This document shows, one piece after another, positions 10,174-19,589 of a stretch of DNA of 64,000 bases. Source of the stretch: Buchnera aphidicola (Brevicoryne brassicae) (GTDB taxonomy: Bacteria; Pseudomonadota; Gammaproteobacteria; Enterobacterales; Enterobacteriaceae); assembly GCF_005082825.1 (NCBI RefSeq), contig NZ_CP034882.1, forward strand, positions 508,318-572,317. The letters are read 5' to 3'. A program made the translations under genes and the position numbers. Position 1 is the first letter of the stretch, and each line of letters starts with the position of its first letter. The notes beneath the pieces are model-generated. The model was not told where the DNA came from. It worked only from the letters and a program-made list of their open reading frames with translations, and ran no database searches.

Positions 10174-10518
10174 ATGAATACTCAAAATAAAACTTCATAT
10201 ACATATCAAGAAGTCGCAAAAGATCAAGAAGGTTATTTAAAAAGAAGTAAAGATTGGACTATAAAATTAGCAAAAGAAATTGCAAAAAAAGAAAATATTC
10301 ACTTAAATTCTGATCATTGGAAAGTGATAATATTCATACGAAATTTTTATAATCAGTTTAATATTACACCATCAATGAGAATGTTAATCAGTAGTATAAA
10401 AGAAGAAATAGGAGAATCTAAAAGCAACAGTATCTATTTGTTTACACTTTTCCCTAAAGGACCAGCTGAACAAGCTAGTAAAATTGCTGGAATACCTAAA
10501 CCTGTAAGGTGTTTATAA
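10174..10518 (+). CDS. tusE: Sulfur relay protein TusE
   Basis: TusE takes persulfide sulfur from TusBCD and passes it to MnmA for 2-thiolation of U34 in tRNA-Glu, -Gln and -Lys. The 114-residue product (E. coli 109) belongs to the DsrC family: the middle segment HLNSDHWKVIIFIRNFYNQFNI is typical and the C-terminus AGIPKPVRCL holds the penultimate active-site Cys. The gene sits alone on the plus strand between yajR and cyoE, whereas in E. coli it is far away; its partners tusBCD are at 62,280-63,343. The target tRNA-Glu is encoded at 39,827. Confidence 0.95.
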   Translation: MNTQNKTSYTYQEVAKDQEGYLKRSKDWTIKLAKEIAKKENIHLNSDHWKVIIFIRNFYNQFNITPSMRMLISSIKEEIGESKSNSIYLFTLFPKGPAEQASKIAGIPKPVRCL

Positions 10519-10544
10519 AAAAACTCATGAGATATTATTAATAT

Positions 10545-11402
10545 TTAAAATAAAAAATCTATTGATATTAAAATGTTAAATATAATAACTACTAAAATAG
10601 AGTAATAAAATAATTGAATTGCATTTTTTTTATTATTATCTTTTTTAAGATTAAAAAAAGATAAAAACAACCAATAAAAATTAAAAATAGAAGAAAATAA
10701 TAAAAATATAAAACTTGTATATCCTAAAAATGTCAATGATGAACTAAAGAAAGTAAAACTAAAAATATAATAAAAAATATGTCTTTTTGTAATAAAAACA
10801 CCTTTAATAACAGAAAAAACGGGAATATTAGCTTTTTTATAATCCTCTATTCTAACAATAGAAATAGAATAAAAATGAGCCATTTGCCAAAATATAAAAA
10901 TAGAAAACAATAAAACAGAACATAAATCAATAGTATTAGTGACTGCAGTATAGCCAATTATAGATGGTGTAGAACCTGAAAAACTTCCAATAAATGTTGA
11001 ATAAATTGATTTTCGCTTATATAAAAGGGTATATAAAACTATATAAACAAAAAATCCAAAAATAGACAAAATCATTGATAAATAATTTACTAATAAACCT
11101 AATATAAATATTCCTGAAATCCCCAAAAAAATAGCAAAGACTAATACTAATGTAGAAGAAAGTATTTCTTTTGGTAAAACTCTGTTACTTGTACGTTTCA
11201 TTTTTTGATCTATATCACGATCAATTAAATTATTAAAAATACAAGCAGATGAAATTACTAAAGATGTACCTATAACAGTATAAAAAAATAAACATAAACA
11301 AAAAAATGAACGGCTAGAAGCAAATAAAAAACTTCCTATTATTAAAATAACATTTCCAAAAACAATTCCAGGCTTTATTATCTCCAAATAATATTTAAAC
11401 AT
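10545..11402 (-). CDS. cyoE: Protoheme IX farnesyltransferase (heme O synthase)
   Basis: CyoE attaches farnesyl diphosphate to heme b to make heme O for the bo oxidase. The 285-residue membrane protein (E. coli 296) shows the UbiA-family Asp-rich motif [18 protein letters not shown] at about residues 62-79 and a second charged loop near [12 protein letters not shown]. About nine hydrophobic helices can be counted. It is the last gene of the cyo operon and depends on farnesyl diphosphate, so its presence argues that the frameshifted ispA still produces activity. Confidence 0.96.
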   Translation of the reverse strand: MFKYYLEIIKPGIVFGNVILIIGSFLFASSRSFFCLCLFFYTVIGTSLVISSACIFNNLIDRDIDQKMKRTSNRVLPKEILSSTLVLVFAIFLGISGIFILGLLVNYLSMILSIFGFFVYIVLYTLLYKRKSIYSTFIGSFSGSTPSIIGYTAVTNTIDLCSVLLFSIFIFWQMAHFYSISIVRIEDYKKANIPVFSVIKGVFITKRHIFYYIFSFTFFSSSLTFLGYTSFIFLLFSSIFNFYWLFLSFFNLKKDNNKKNAIQLFYYSILVVIIFNILISIDFLF

Positions 11403-11421
11403 AAATAATATATTCTTATTT

Positions 11422-11748
11422 TTAACAATTCAACAAAACATGATGATTTAAATTAGACATAATCCATACAGAACCAAACAAAACAATGAATATTATCATT
11501 ATTACAAACAATAACGTTATTATATTCCATATTCCTTCTGAAGAACAATTTAAATGTAAAAAATAGAAAAAATGAATAACAATTTGAATTATTGCTAAAA
11601 TTAAAATAATTAAATAATTTACTTCACTGGAAAAAATTTTTTCTGTTGCTATAAAAAAGGATAATACAGTTAATATTATAGAAAACAAGAACCCTAATAA
11701 ATAAGATGTTACTTCTTTGTCAATATTTAACTTGATGGAATTATACAT
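11422..11748 (-). CDS. cyoD: Cytochrome bo ubiquinol oxidase subunit IV
   Basis: CyoD is a small structural subunit of the bo3 oxidase. I start it at ATG 11748, which overlaps the cyoC stop by one base (TAATG), giving 108 residues against 109 in E. coli; an in-frame ATG further upstream would run through the end of cyoC. Three membrane segments are visible, with [11 protein letters not shown] in the second and [15 protein letters not shown] near the C-terminus as in E. coli. The tight overlap suggests translational coupling with cyoC. Confidence 0.93.
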   Translation of the reverse strand: MYNSIKLNIDKEVTSYLLGFLFSIILTVLSFFIATEKIFSSEVNYLIILILAIIQIVIHFFYFLHLNCSSEGIWNIITLLFVIMIIFIVLFGSVWIMSNLNHHVLLNC

Positions 11749-12368
11749 TAAATAGCTCCATTTAAATAAACAAAAGTAAAAACACAAATCCATATAATAT
11801 CTAAAAAATGCCAAAAAATACTAAGACATAAAATTCTAGTACAAATAGAATTGGTTAAACCTAGTTTTTTTATTTGACAAACAATTGATATTATTAAAAT
11901 TAAACCAAAAAAAATATGAACTCCATGAGTTCCTACAAGAGTAAAAAAAATAGAAAAAAATGCATGTTGATCAGGACCAAAATTATTCACTAAAAGATCA
12001 TAAAATTCATTGAATTCTATCAACAAAAAAATTAAACCTAAAATAAAAGTTATTATTAAATATGAATAAATCATCTTAATATTTTTTTTATTCATAGCTA
12101 ATACGACAAATCCACAAGATAAAGAACTTAATAATAATAAAAACGTTTCTAAAAAAACAGAAGCTAAATTAAAAATTTTATTATAAACTAAATTAGTTGA
12201 TATATTCGAAGAAATAATAGCATAAACAGCAAATAACACTGCAAACATAATACAATCACTCATCAAATATATCCATAGACCAAATAATTTATTACTTTCT
12301 GTTTTTTTTTCTTCCACGTTTAATTTCCTAGAATTTAAATTTATACTATTTTTTTTATCTTCTATCAT
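11748..12368 (-). CDS. cyoC: Cytochrome bo ubiquinol oxidase subunit III
   Basis: CyoC is the heme-copper oxidase subunit III, without redox cofactors, supporting the catalytic core. Starting at ATG 12368, inside an ATGA overlap with the cyoB stop, it has 206 residues (E. coli 204). An in-frame ATG 30 bases upstream lies within cyoB and is less likely. Landmarks are [21 protein letters not shown] near residue 30, [13 protein letters not shown] near 135 and [20 protein letters not shown] at the end. Five membrane helices are seen. Confidence 0.95.
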   Translation of the reverse strand: MIEDKKNSINLNSRKLNVEEKKTESNKLFGLWIYLMSDCIMFAVLFAVYAIISSNISTNLVYNKIFNLASVFLETFLLLLSSLSCGFVVLAMNKKNIKMIYSYLIITFILGLIFLLIEFNEFYDLLVNNFGPDQHAFFSIFFTLVGTHGVHIFFGLILIISIVCQIKKLGLTNSICTRILCLSIFWHFLDIIWICVFTFVYLNGAI

Positions 12369-14353
12369 TTTAAACCTGCTTTTCGAATATTTTCCCAATA
12401 TTGATCTTCAATTTTTTTTATTTCTTCTACTGATACAGTACGTTCGGTTTCTTCATCAATGCTTTTTATAAATAAAGCAATAATAATCGCAAAAAAAGAC
12501 GAAAAACACAACCAATTAATATGCCATACTGCTGCAAAACCAAATAATAATGAAAACACACTGATCAAAAAACCTAATCCTGTATTTTTAGGAATATGAA
12601 TTTCATGATAATTAAAATTATTTAGTATTGTTTTTCTATCTTGTTTTTTTTTCATTTCCCAAAACTCATCTCTAGAACTAACTCTAGGAATAATAGCAAA
12701 ATTATATACTGATGGAGGTGAGCTGGTAAACCATTCTAGAGTTCTACCATTCCAAGGATCTCCAGTTAAATCTAAATTATCATAACGATCTCTTACTGAA
12801 ACAAAAAACTGAATGATTTGACATACAATTCCTATTGCAATTAAAACAGCTCCAACAGCGGCAATACATAATAAAACATGAAAATTAGAATCAATATTTT
12901 GACTTAAACGACGAGTCATTCCCATAAGTCCTAAAAAGTATAAAGGTATAAAAGCTACAAAAAAACCTAAAATCCAAAACCAAAAAGCACGTTTACCCCA
13001 TACTTCATTTAAAGTAAATCCAAACAATTTAGGAAACCAATAATTAATTCCAGAAAAACATCCAAAAACAACACCACCAATAATTACATTATGAAAATGT
13101 GCAACTAAAAATAGACTGTTATGTAAAATAAAATCAGCAGGAGGAACTGATAAAAGTACACCGGTCATTCCACCAATAGAAAAAGTTACTAAAAACCCTA
13201 AAGTCCATAAAACAGAAGAATGCATATATATACGACCTTTATACATAGTAAATAACCAATTAAAAATTTTTACTCCAGTAGGAATAGCTATTATCATAGT
13301 GGTGATGCCAAAAAAAGCATTTACATTTGCTCCTGCACCCATAGTAAAAAAATGATGAAGCCAAACAATAAAAGATAAAATTGTGATAGATAATGTTGCC
13401 CATACTAAAGAAACATATCCAAATAGACGTTTTTGAGAAAAAGTAGCAACTACTTCAGAAAAAACTCCAAATACAGGTAAAACTAAAATATATACTTCTG
13501 GATGACCCCAAATCCATATTAAATTAACATACATCATTGCATTTCCACCTAAATCATTAGTAAAAAAGTGAAAATTAAAATAACGATCTAAAGTTAATAA
13601 TATAAGAGTAATAGTTAAAACTGGAAATGAAATTACAATAAGAATATTGGTGCATAAAGCAGTCCAAGTAAAAACCGGTATTTTAAAAAAAGACATACCA
13701 GGTGCTCTCATTTTTAAAATTGTTACTAAAAAATTAATCCCTGTTAATGTAGTTCCAACACCTGCAATCTGTAAACTCCAAATCCAATAATCTACACCTA
13801 CACCTGAGCTATATTGTATACCAGATAAAGGAGGATAAGCCAACCAACCAGTTTGAGCGAATTCTCCTATTCCTAAAGATAAAGTGAGTAATACAGTACT
13901 GCTTACATTTAACCAAAAACTCAAATTATTAAGGAACGGGAAAGCTACGTCACGAGCTCCAATTTGCAATGGTACAACTAAATTCATTAAACCAATAACA
14001 AGTGGCATAGCTACAAAAAAAATCATTATTACACCGTGAGCTGTAAATATTTGATCATAATGATGGGGTGGCAAAAAACCTTTATGACCTGATGATGCAA
14101 TCACTTGTTGAGTACGCATTAATATTGCATCTACGAACCCCCGGAATAACATAATAAATGCAAGTATTCCATACATAATAGATATCTTTTTATGATCAAC
14201 TGTAGTAAACCATTCAGACCATAAATATTTCCATTTTTTATAATAAGTAATACTTGATGCAATTAAAAATCCAATTAAAATAATTGCAGTGTATGTCACC
14301 ATAATAATAGGTTCATGATATGGTATAACATCAAATGTTAATTTCCCAAACAT
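12365..14353 (-). CDS. cyoB: Cytochrome bo ubiquinol oxidase subunit I
   Basis: CyoB holds low-spin heme b, heme o3 and CuB, reduces O2 and pumps protons in the inner membrane. At 662 residues it equals the E. coli protein (663). Visible ligands include the AHGVIM His near residue 106, the cross-linked His-Tyr pair in [12 protein letters not shown] near 284-288, the CuB His pair in [19 protein letters not shown] near 333, and the heme ligands in [12 protein letters not shown] near 419-421. It follows cyoA by 18 bases and overlaps cyoC by four bases. This is the main terminal oxidase expected in Buchnera. Confidence 0.98.
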   Translation of the reverse strand: MFGKLTFDVIPYHEPIIMVTYTAIILIGFLIASSITYYKKWKYLWSEWFTTVDHKKISIMYGILAFIMLFRGFVDAILMRTQQVIASSGHKGFLPPHHYDQIFTAHGVIMIFFVAMPLVIGLMNLVVPLQIGARDVAFPFLNNLSFWLNVSSTVLLTLSLGIGEFAQTGWLAYPPLSGIQYSSGVGVDYWIWSLQIAGVGTTLTGINFLVTILKMRAPGMSFFKIPVFTWTALCTNILIVISFPVLTITLILLTLDRYFNFHFFTNDLGGNAMMYVNLIWIWGHPEVYILVLPVFGVFSEVVATFSQKRLFGYVSLVWATLSITILSFIVWLHHFFTMGAGANVNAFFGITTMIIAIPTGVKIFNWLFTMYKGRIYMHSSVLWTLGFLVTFSIGGMTGVLLSVPPADFILHNSLFLVAHFHNVIIGGVVFGCFSGINYWFPKLFGFTLNEVWGKRAFWFWILGFFVAFIPLYFLGLMGMTRRLSQNIDSNFHVLLCIAAVGAVLIAIGIVCQIIQFFVSVRDRYDNLDLTGDPWNGRTLEWFTSSPPSVYNFAIIPRVSSRDEFWEMKKKQDRKTILNNFNYHEIHIPKNTGLGFLISVFSLLFGFAAVWHINWLCFSSFFAIIIALFIKSIDEETERTVSVEEIKKIEDQYWENIRKAGLK

Positions 14354-14371
14354 TTTCTTAATATCTCCATA

Positions 14372-15268
14372 TTAATACTTTTTATTAATAGTATATTTAT
14401 TCAAAATACTCAAATTTTTTAAAGAATATTGATTAACAATCTGATTAAATAAATCTTTTTTAACATAGGAAAAATACTCTACTGAACAATTTTCATTGGG
14501 TATAGATATTACGTTAAACATTTTTGATGTGTTTAATTTATTAGGTGATTTTTGTATTTTTTTTATCCAATTTTTAAATATAACATCATTTAACGCAGAA
14601 ATTACAGTAAATTTCATATTAGAAAATCCTCGACCACTGTAATTAGAGGATATACCTTTATATTTTCCTGGACTATTAGAAATTAAATTTAATTTTGTCA
14701 CCATTCCTGGCATAGCATATATTTGACTTCCAAGAGATGGAATAAAAAATGAATTCATAACAGAATTAGATGTAATCTCAAAACTTATAGGTCTATCAAC
14801 AGGTAACATAATTTCATTAATTGTGGCAATATGGTAATCTGGATAAATAAATAACCATTTCCAATCTAGTGCAATTACATTTATTTTAATAGGTTTATAA
14901 AAAGATACTATGGGTTTTTTTGGTTCTAATTTATGAGTATAATCCCATGATAAAAATGCTAAAAAAGAAATTATTAAAATAGGAACGCTCCATATAACTA
15001 TCTCTATTTTTTTTGAATCAGACCAATCAGGTTCATATGTTTGATTTTTATTTTTTGAGCAGTATTTAACTGGAAAATATATACTCATAAAAATTACAGG
15101 AATGATGATAAATAACATCATTATAAATGATATTAATATTAACGAAGACTCTTCTACAGCAATTAATCCATGAGGATCTAACAATAAAGTATTACATCCA
15201 TTCAAAGAAAAAAATATTATGATTAATGATAATTTTTTAAAAAAATTATTATAAGTGAAACATGTCAT
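14372..15268 (-). CDS. cyoA: Cytochrome bo ubiquinol oxidase subunit II
   Basis: CyoA is the periplasmic cupredoxin-like subunit of bo oxidase, which lacks the CuA site in this quinol-oxidase branch. The 298-residue product (E. coli 315) begins with a hydrophobic signal ending in the lipobox LNGC (Cys about 25), as expected for a lipoprotein. Two further membrane helices follow, then [19 protein letters not shown] and [18 protein letters not shown], both highly typical. It is the first gene of cyoABCDE; the 253-base divergent gap to bolA should hold its promoter, but I cannot pick a convincing one. Confidence 0.97.
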   Translation of the reverse strand: MTCFTYNNFFKKLSLIIIFFSLNGCNTLLLDPHGLIAVEESSLILISFIMMLFIIIPVIFMSIYFPVKYCSKNKNQTYEPDWSDSKKIEIVIWSVPILIISFLAFLSWDYTHKLEPKKPIVSFYKPIKINVIALDWKWLFIYPDYHIATINEIMLPVDRPISFEITSNSVMNSFFIPSLGSQIYAMPGMVTKLNLISNSPGKYKGISSNYSGRGFSNMKFTVISALNDVIFKNWIKKIQKSPNKLNTSKMFNVISIPNENCSVEYFSYVKKDLFNQIVNQYSLKNLSILNKYTINKKY

Positions 15269-15521
15269 TCAAAACCTCAAAATAATGTAATATTTATTAG
15301 CAAAAATTTTTAAAAAAATATTTTTTCATTAAAAACTTTATTAAAAAAATCTAAAAAACCAATTTTTTATAAAAGTTAATAATTTGCGAAATAATTGAAT
15401 TATTTTTTAAAAATTGATAAAATTTAAAAAACAAAAACATATTTATAAAACAGTTAAAAATATTTTTTCTGAATTTTTTATAAAAAAATTATAATAAAAA
15501 AACAGGATATAACATTAATTA

Positions 15522-15827
15522 ATGATTTTAAAAAAAATAAACCAATATCTCATATCTAAGTTAAAAATAAATTTTATTAAAATTTATGACGATAGCTTAT
15601 TCCATAATCGTTCAAAAAAAAATATTACGCACGTAACAATAATTATTGTTAGCAATGATTTTATTAATCGACCAATTATAACTAGACATCGTATGATTTT
15701 TTCTATTTTATCAAAAATAACAAAAGAAAAAATATATTCAATAACATTGAATACTTATACTTCTGATGAATGGAAAGTTAAAAAATACAAAAAAATTAGT
15801 ATTTCTAAGTGTTTTAAAAAAAAATGA
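15522..15827 (+). CDS. bolA: BolA family protein
   Basis: BolA proteins work with monothiol glutaredoxins in iron-sulfur cluster handling and act as a stress regulator in E. coli. The 101-residue product (E. coli 105) shows RPIITRHRMIFSILSKI near residue 50, with the conserved His, and LNTYTSDEWK near 82. The N-terminus is Lys-rich and weakly conserved. It sits between cyo and tig as in E. coli, with ampG and yajG missing. The stop codon falls directly after a run of nine A that encodes the last Lys residues. Confidence 0.92.
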   Translation: MILKKINQYLISKLKINFIKIYDDSLFHNRSKKNITHVTIIIVSNDFINRPIITRHRMIFSILSKITKEKIYSITLNTYTSDEWKVKKYKKISISKCFKKK

Positions 15828-15995
15828 TATTTTATCCGATTACTAAAAAATTATTATACGATATATTAAAATTATTAAAAAATAAAAAAACAACTATTTT
15901 TAATAATAACTTTATAAAGAAAATATTTCTAAAAATTTTAAAAATACAAAATATCTACAATAGATTAATAAAAATAATCGTTTGAGGTAATTAAG

Positions 15996-17318
15996 ATGAA
16001 ATTTTCTATGGAAAAAAATAAAAATGCAGGTCATCGTGTTACAATTCATATTCCAAATAAAACAGTGAATAATGCAATTTTTACAGAATTTATAAATATT
16101 AGAAAAAAAACAAACATCAATGGTTTTAGAAAAGGAAAAGTTCCTATACATGTTATCAAAGAAAAATATGGTAATACAGTTTATTATGATGTATTTAAAG
16201 ATCTAATGCAAAAATTTTTTTATGAATTTATACATAAAGAAAAAATAAACATTATTGGTATTCCAAAATATTATATGAATCAAAATATAGATAAAAAAAA
16301 AGAATATTTTGAATATTTTGTAATATATGAAACATATCCAAAATTTGAAATAAAAGATATAGCATCTATAAAAGTAAAAAAAATAATTGTAAATATCACA
16401 GATGAAGACATTAAAAAAAGTATAGAAAAAAACAAACCCACAAAAATAAATTGGAATAAAGTTGATAAACCCATTAAAATTTATGATCGTGTAACAATTA
16501 ATTATAGTGTTTATAATGAAAAAAATCAAAAAATAGAAAAATTCAGCAGAGAAAATATTATATTTATTGTATTTAAAAATAAATTAGTTACTCAATTAGA
16601 AAATAAAATAATCAATCATTTCGTTAATGATATTTTGTTTTTTAAAATTAATTTTCATGAATTTCATCCCGAAAAAGAACTACAAAATAAAGATATAACA
16701 TTTAAAATTCAAATAAAAAAAATTGAAAAATTACAAGAAATAGAAGAAAAAAATACCAAAAAAGATAATGAAAAAATAAATAAATTAGAATATCAAACCT
16801 TAAAAAACAATCTTAATAATGAAATACACAAAATAACTGAAAAATATCTAGAAAATCAAATTATAGAAAATATAATTAAAAAAAAACTCATAGTAATACC
16901 TCCAATTTTACTTCAAGAAGAAATTAAAAACTTATATCAGCAATATAAAAAAGATTACAAAAACAACAATCATAGTATCTTAGAACAAAGATACCATTTC
17001 AATATACATTTAAAAGCAAAAAAAAGACTATACCTAAGAATTATTATAGAAAAAATTATTTTTGAAAATCAATTGGTTCCAAATGAAAAAAATATAGAAT
17101 TACTAATAAAAAACATATCTTCAAATTATAAAAAATCATTAGAACTTATTGATTTATATAATCAAAACAACGATTTTAAAAACACAATAAGATACATAGA
17201 TTTAAAAAATCAAGCTATCTCTTTATTAAAAAAAGAAATAGAAATCGTTAAAACAAAATGGAATTTTGATCAATTCATAAATTACAACTGGAAGATTCAT
17301 AAAGAATTATTTAACTAA
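15996..17318 (+). CDS. tig: Trigger factor
   Basis: Trigger factor is the ribosome-docked chaperone that meets nascent chains. The 440-residue product (E. coli 432) keeps the ribosome-binding signature GFRKGKVP at about residues 42-49. The central FKBP-type prolyl isomerase domain (about 150-245) has lost its signature: the E. coli segment with IPGFE and flanking glycines reads KLVTQLENKIINHF here. The C-terminal chaperone arms are present but very Lys/Asn rich. A GAGG ribosome binding site lies just before ATG 15996. Order tig-clpP-clpX-lon follows E. coli. Confidence 0.95.
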   Translation: MKFSMEKNKNAGHRVTIHIPNKTVNNAIFTEFINIRKKTNINGFRKGKVPIHVIKEKYGNTVYYDVFKDLMQKFFYEFIHKEKINIIGIPKYYMNQNIDKKKEYFEYFVIYETYPKFEIKDIASIKVKKIIVNITDEDIKKSIEKNKPTKINWNKVDKPIKIYDRVTINYSVYNEKNQKIEKFSRENIIFIVFKNKLVTQLENKIINHFVNDILFFKINFHEFHPEKELQNKDITFKIQIKKIEKLQEIEEKNTKKDNEKINKLEYQTLKNNLNNEIHKITEKYLENQIIENIIKKKLIVIPPILLQEEIKNLYQQYKKDYKNNNHSILEQRYHFNIHLKAKKRLYLRIIIEKIIFENQLVPNEKNIELLIKNISSNYKKSLELIDLYNQNNDFKNTIRYIDLKNQAISLLKKEIEIVKTKWNFDQFINYNWKIHKELFN

Positions 17319-17369
17319 ATTTATAGTTTGATATTAATTATTTAAAATCAATATTTTTAGGAATAAAAA

Positions 17370-17996
17370 ATGTTATATACTGAAAACAACAATAGTCATA
17401 AAAATTTTTGTACAACATTAATCCCTATGGTTGTTGAACAACATTCTAGAGGAGAGCGTTCATATGATATATATTCAAGATTATTAAAAGAAAGAATAAT
17501 TTTTATCACCGGTGCTATTGAAGATAGTATGGCAAATAATATTATAGCTCAGATATTATTTTTAGAGGCTGAAAATCCAAAAAAAGATATATTTTTATAT
17601 ATTAATTCTCCAGGAGGTGTTATTACATCTGGTATGTCTATTTATGACACAATGCAATTTGTTAAACCAGATATTAATACTATTTGTATTGGCCAAGCAT
17701 GTTCAATGGCTGCTTTTTTACTAACATCTGGAACTAAGGGGAAAAGATTTTCTTTGCCTAACTCAAAAATTATGATTCATCAACCATTAGGAGGGTTTCA
17801 AGGGCAAGCTTCAGATATTGCTATTCACGCTCGAGAAATAATACAAATGAAAAAAAAATTAAATAAATTAATGTCATTTCATACAGGACAAAGTATAAAT
17901 AAAATAAATAAAGATACAGAACGTGATTGTTTTTTATCAGCAAATGAATCAATTAAATACGGTTTAATTGATGTTATTTTAACTCAACGTCAATAA
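17370..17996 (+). CDS. clpP: ATP-dependent Clp protease proteolytic subunit
   Basis: ClpP forms the 14-subunit serine-protease chamber used with ClpX. The 208-residue product equals E. coli (207). The catalytic Ser is in [11 protein letters not shown] near residue 111, the His in MIHQPLGG near 136 and the Asp in [11 protein letters not shown] near 185. The N-terminal region has [20 protein letters not shown], including the pro-peptide processing area. It lies 95 bases before clpX. No sigma-32 promoter is recognisable upstream, in contrast to lon. Confidence 0.98.
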   Translation: MLYTENNNSHKNFCTTLIPMVVEQHSRGERSYDIYSRLLKERIIFITGAIEDSMANNIIAQILFLEAENPKKDIFLYINSPGGVITSGMSIYDTMQFVKPDINTICIGQACSMAAFLLTSGTKGKRFSLPNSKIMIHQPLGGFQGQASDIAIHAREIIQMKKKLNKLMSFHTGQSINKINKDTERDCFLSANESIKYGLIDVILTQRQ

Positions 17997-18091
17997 AAAA
18001 ATAAAATTTATAAACACATGTTAATTGCTAAAAAATTTATAGAATCTATTTACTCAAAAAAAATAAAAAATATAAAAAAAGAGGTTAAAAC

Positions 18092-19378
18092 ATGACTGAT
18101 AAGAGTAAAGATGATTCTAAGAAGTTTCTTTGTTGCTCTTTTTGTGGAAAAAACCAAAAAGAAGTACGAAAGTTAATAGCGGGTCCAACAGTATATATAT
18201 GTGACGAATGTATTAAACTATGCAATGATATTATAACTGAAGAACTAAAACAAATAAAAACAACAGAAACTGAAAACCAAATAAATTATTTACCTACACC
18301 TCATGAAATAAAAAAATATCTTGATAATTATGTTATTGGACAAGATTACACAAAAAAAGTTTTATCTGTTGCAGTATATAATCATTATAAACGTCTACGT
18401 AATTATAGTAAAAATTTAGATTCAGTTGAATTAGGTAAAAGTAATATTTTATTAATAGGTCCAACTGGTAGTGGAAAAACATTATTAGCAGAAACACTTG
18501 CTAAATTATTAGACGTACCTTTTATTATTGCTGATGCAACAAGTCTTACAGAAGCTGGATATGTTGGAGAAGATGTAGAAAATGTCATACAAAAATTATT
18601 GCAAAAATGTAAATATAACGTAAAAAAAGCAGAATTGGGTATTGTCTATATAGACGAAATAGATAAAATAGCAAGAAAATCCGATAACCCATCTATTACT
18701 AGAGATGTGTCTGGAGAAGGAGTTCAACAAGCCTTATTAAAATTAATCGAAGGAACACTAGCATCTGTTCCTCCTCAAGGAGGAAGAAAACATCCTCAAC
18801 AAGAATTTTTACAGGTAGACACCTCAAATATTTTATTTATATGTGCAGGAGCATTTTTAGGGTTATCAAAAATTATTTCTAAAAGACTCAATACAAGAAC
18901 AGCAATAGGTTTTAATGCCAGTGTTAAAAAAAATGAAAAAAAAACATCAGAAGATGCAGTATTAAAACAAGTTGAACCTAAAGATTTAATAAAATTTGGA
19001 TTAATCCCTGAATTTATTGGTCGCTTACCTATAATCACTATATTAAATGAATTAAATGAAGATGCATTAATAAAAATATTATATGAACCAAAAAATGCTT
19101 TAATTAAACAATATAAAACTCTATTTAACTTAGAAAACGTAAAATTAGAATTTGATAAAAAGTCTGTTATAGCTATTGCAAAAAAAGCAATGCAAAAAAA
19201 AACAGGTGCTCGAGGATTAAGATCTATTATTGAAAACATTTTATTAGATATAATGTATCAATTACCGTCTATGATTAATACAGAAAAGGTATTAATCAAC
19301 GAATCAGTTGTAAATTACAATTCATTACCAAAAATAATATATGGAAAAAACAAATCAAAAAAAGCATCAGGTGAATAA
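18092..19378 (+). CDS. clpX: ATP-dependent Clp protease ATP-binding subunit
   Basis: ClpX is the hexameric AAA+ unfoldase feeding ClpP. The 428-residue product (E. coli 424) has the N-terminal zinc domain ([17 protein letters not shown]...CDEC, residues 15-44), Walker A GPTGSGKT near 123, Walker [10 protein letters not shown] near 186 and the ClpP-docking IGF loop in TRTAIGFNA near 272. The ribosome binding site GAGG precedes ATG by nine bases. Runs of eight and nine A occur in frame near 18,925-18,953. It is separated by 187 bases from lon, which has its own promoter. Confidence 0.98.
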   Translation: MTDKSKDDSKKFLCCSFCGKNQKEVRKLIAGPTVYICDECIKLCNDIITEELKQIKTTETENQINYLPTPHEIKKYLDNYVIGQDYTKKVLSVAVYNHYKRLRNYSKNLDSVELGKSNILLIGPTGSGKTLLAETLAKLLDVPFIIADATSLTEAGYVGEDVENVIQKLLQKCKYNVKKAELGIVYIDEIDKIARKSDNPSITRDVSGEGVQQALLKLIEGTLASVPPQGGRKHPQQEFLQVDTSNILFICAGAFLGLSKIISKRLNTRTAIGFNASVKKNEKKTSEDAVLKQVEPKDLIKFGLIPEFIGRLPIITILNELNEDALIKILYEPKNALIKQYKTLFNLENVKLEFDKKSVIAIAKKAMQKKTGARGLRSIIENILLDIMYQLPSMINTEKVLINESVVNYNSLPKIIYGKNKSKKASGE

Positions 19379-19447
19379 AAACATATAAAACGTCTGATGA
19401 TCTAAAAACAAAAGTAATTCCTATTTATTTTATCAAACGCTCTTAGC

Positions 19448-19475
19448 GTTGAATATCAAGCGATAATCCCGATAT
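19448..19475 (+). promoter_or_regulatory. Sigma-32 (heat-shock) promoter of lon
   Basis: GTTGAAT (19448-19454) and CCCGATAT (19468-19475) are spaced by 13 bases, fitting the sigma-32 consensus CTTGAAA-N13-CCCCATNT. The E. coli lon heat-shock promoter has GTTGAAT and CCCCATAT at the matching place, so the element looks inherited and preserved. The C/G triplet is striking in this A+T-rich spacer. The expected transcript starts near 19,482 and has a leader of about 85 bases. An AACGC-tctta-GCGTT inverted repeat (19436-19450) touches its -35 element. Confidence 0.8.
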
Positions 19476-19496
19476 ACTTTAACTGATTATAGATAT

Positions 19497-19589
19497 AACT
19501 GCATATTTTACTTTTAACTTGCAGTTTTTAAATAAATAGCGGAAATTCAACTAAGAGAGAGCTCTATGAATTCTGAGCGTTCTGAACGC
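19497..19589 (+). promoter_or_regulatory. lon leader with hairpins spanning the start codon
   Basis: Two inverted repeats lie in the leader and first codons: AACTGCA (19497-19503) with TGCAGTT (19520-19526), and GCGTTC-T-GAACGC (19577-19589) inside codons 4-8. Between them the sequence GCGGAAATT...CTAAGAGAGAGCTCTATG is almost the E. coli lon leader as I recall it, and the first codons are also kept at base level, including G- and C-ending codons. Such non-coding identity is exceptional for this genome and suggests a selected RNA element; its role is not known to me. Confidence 0.5.
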
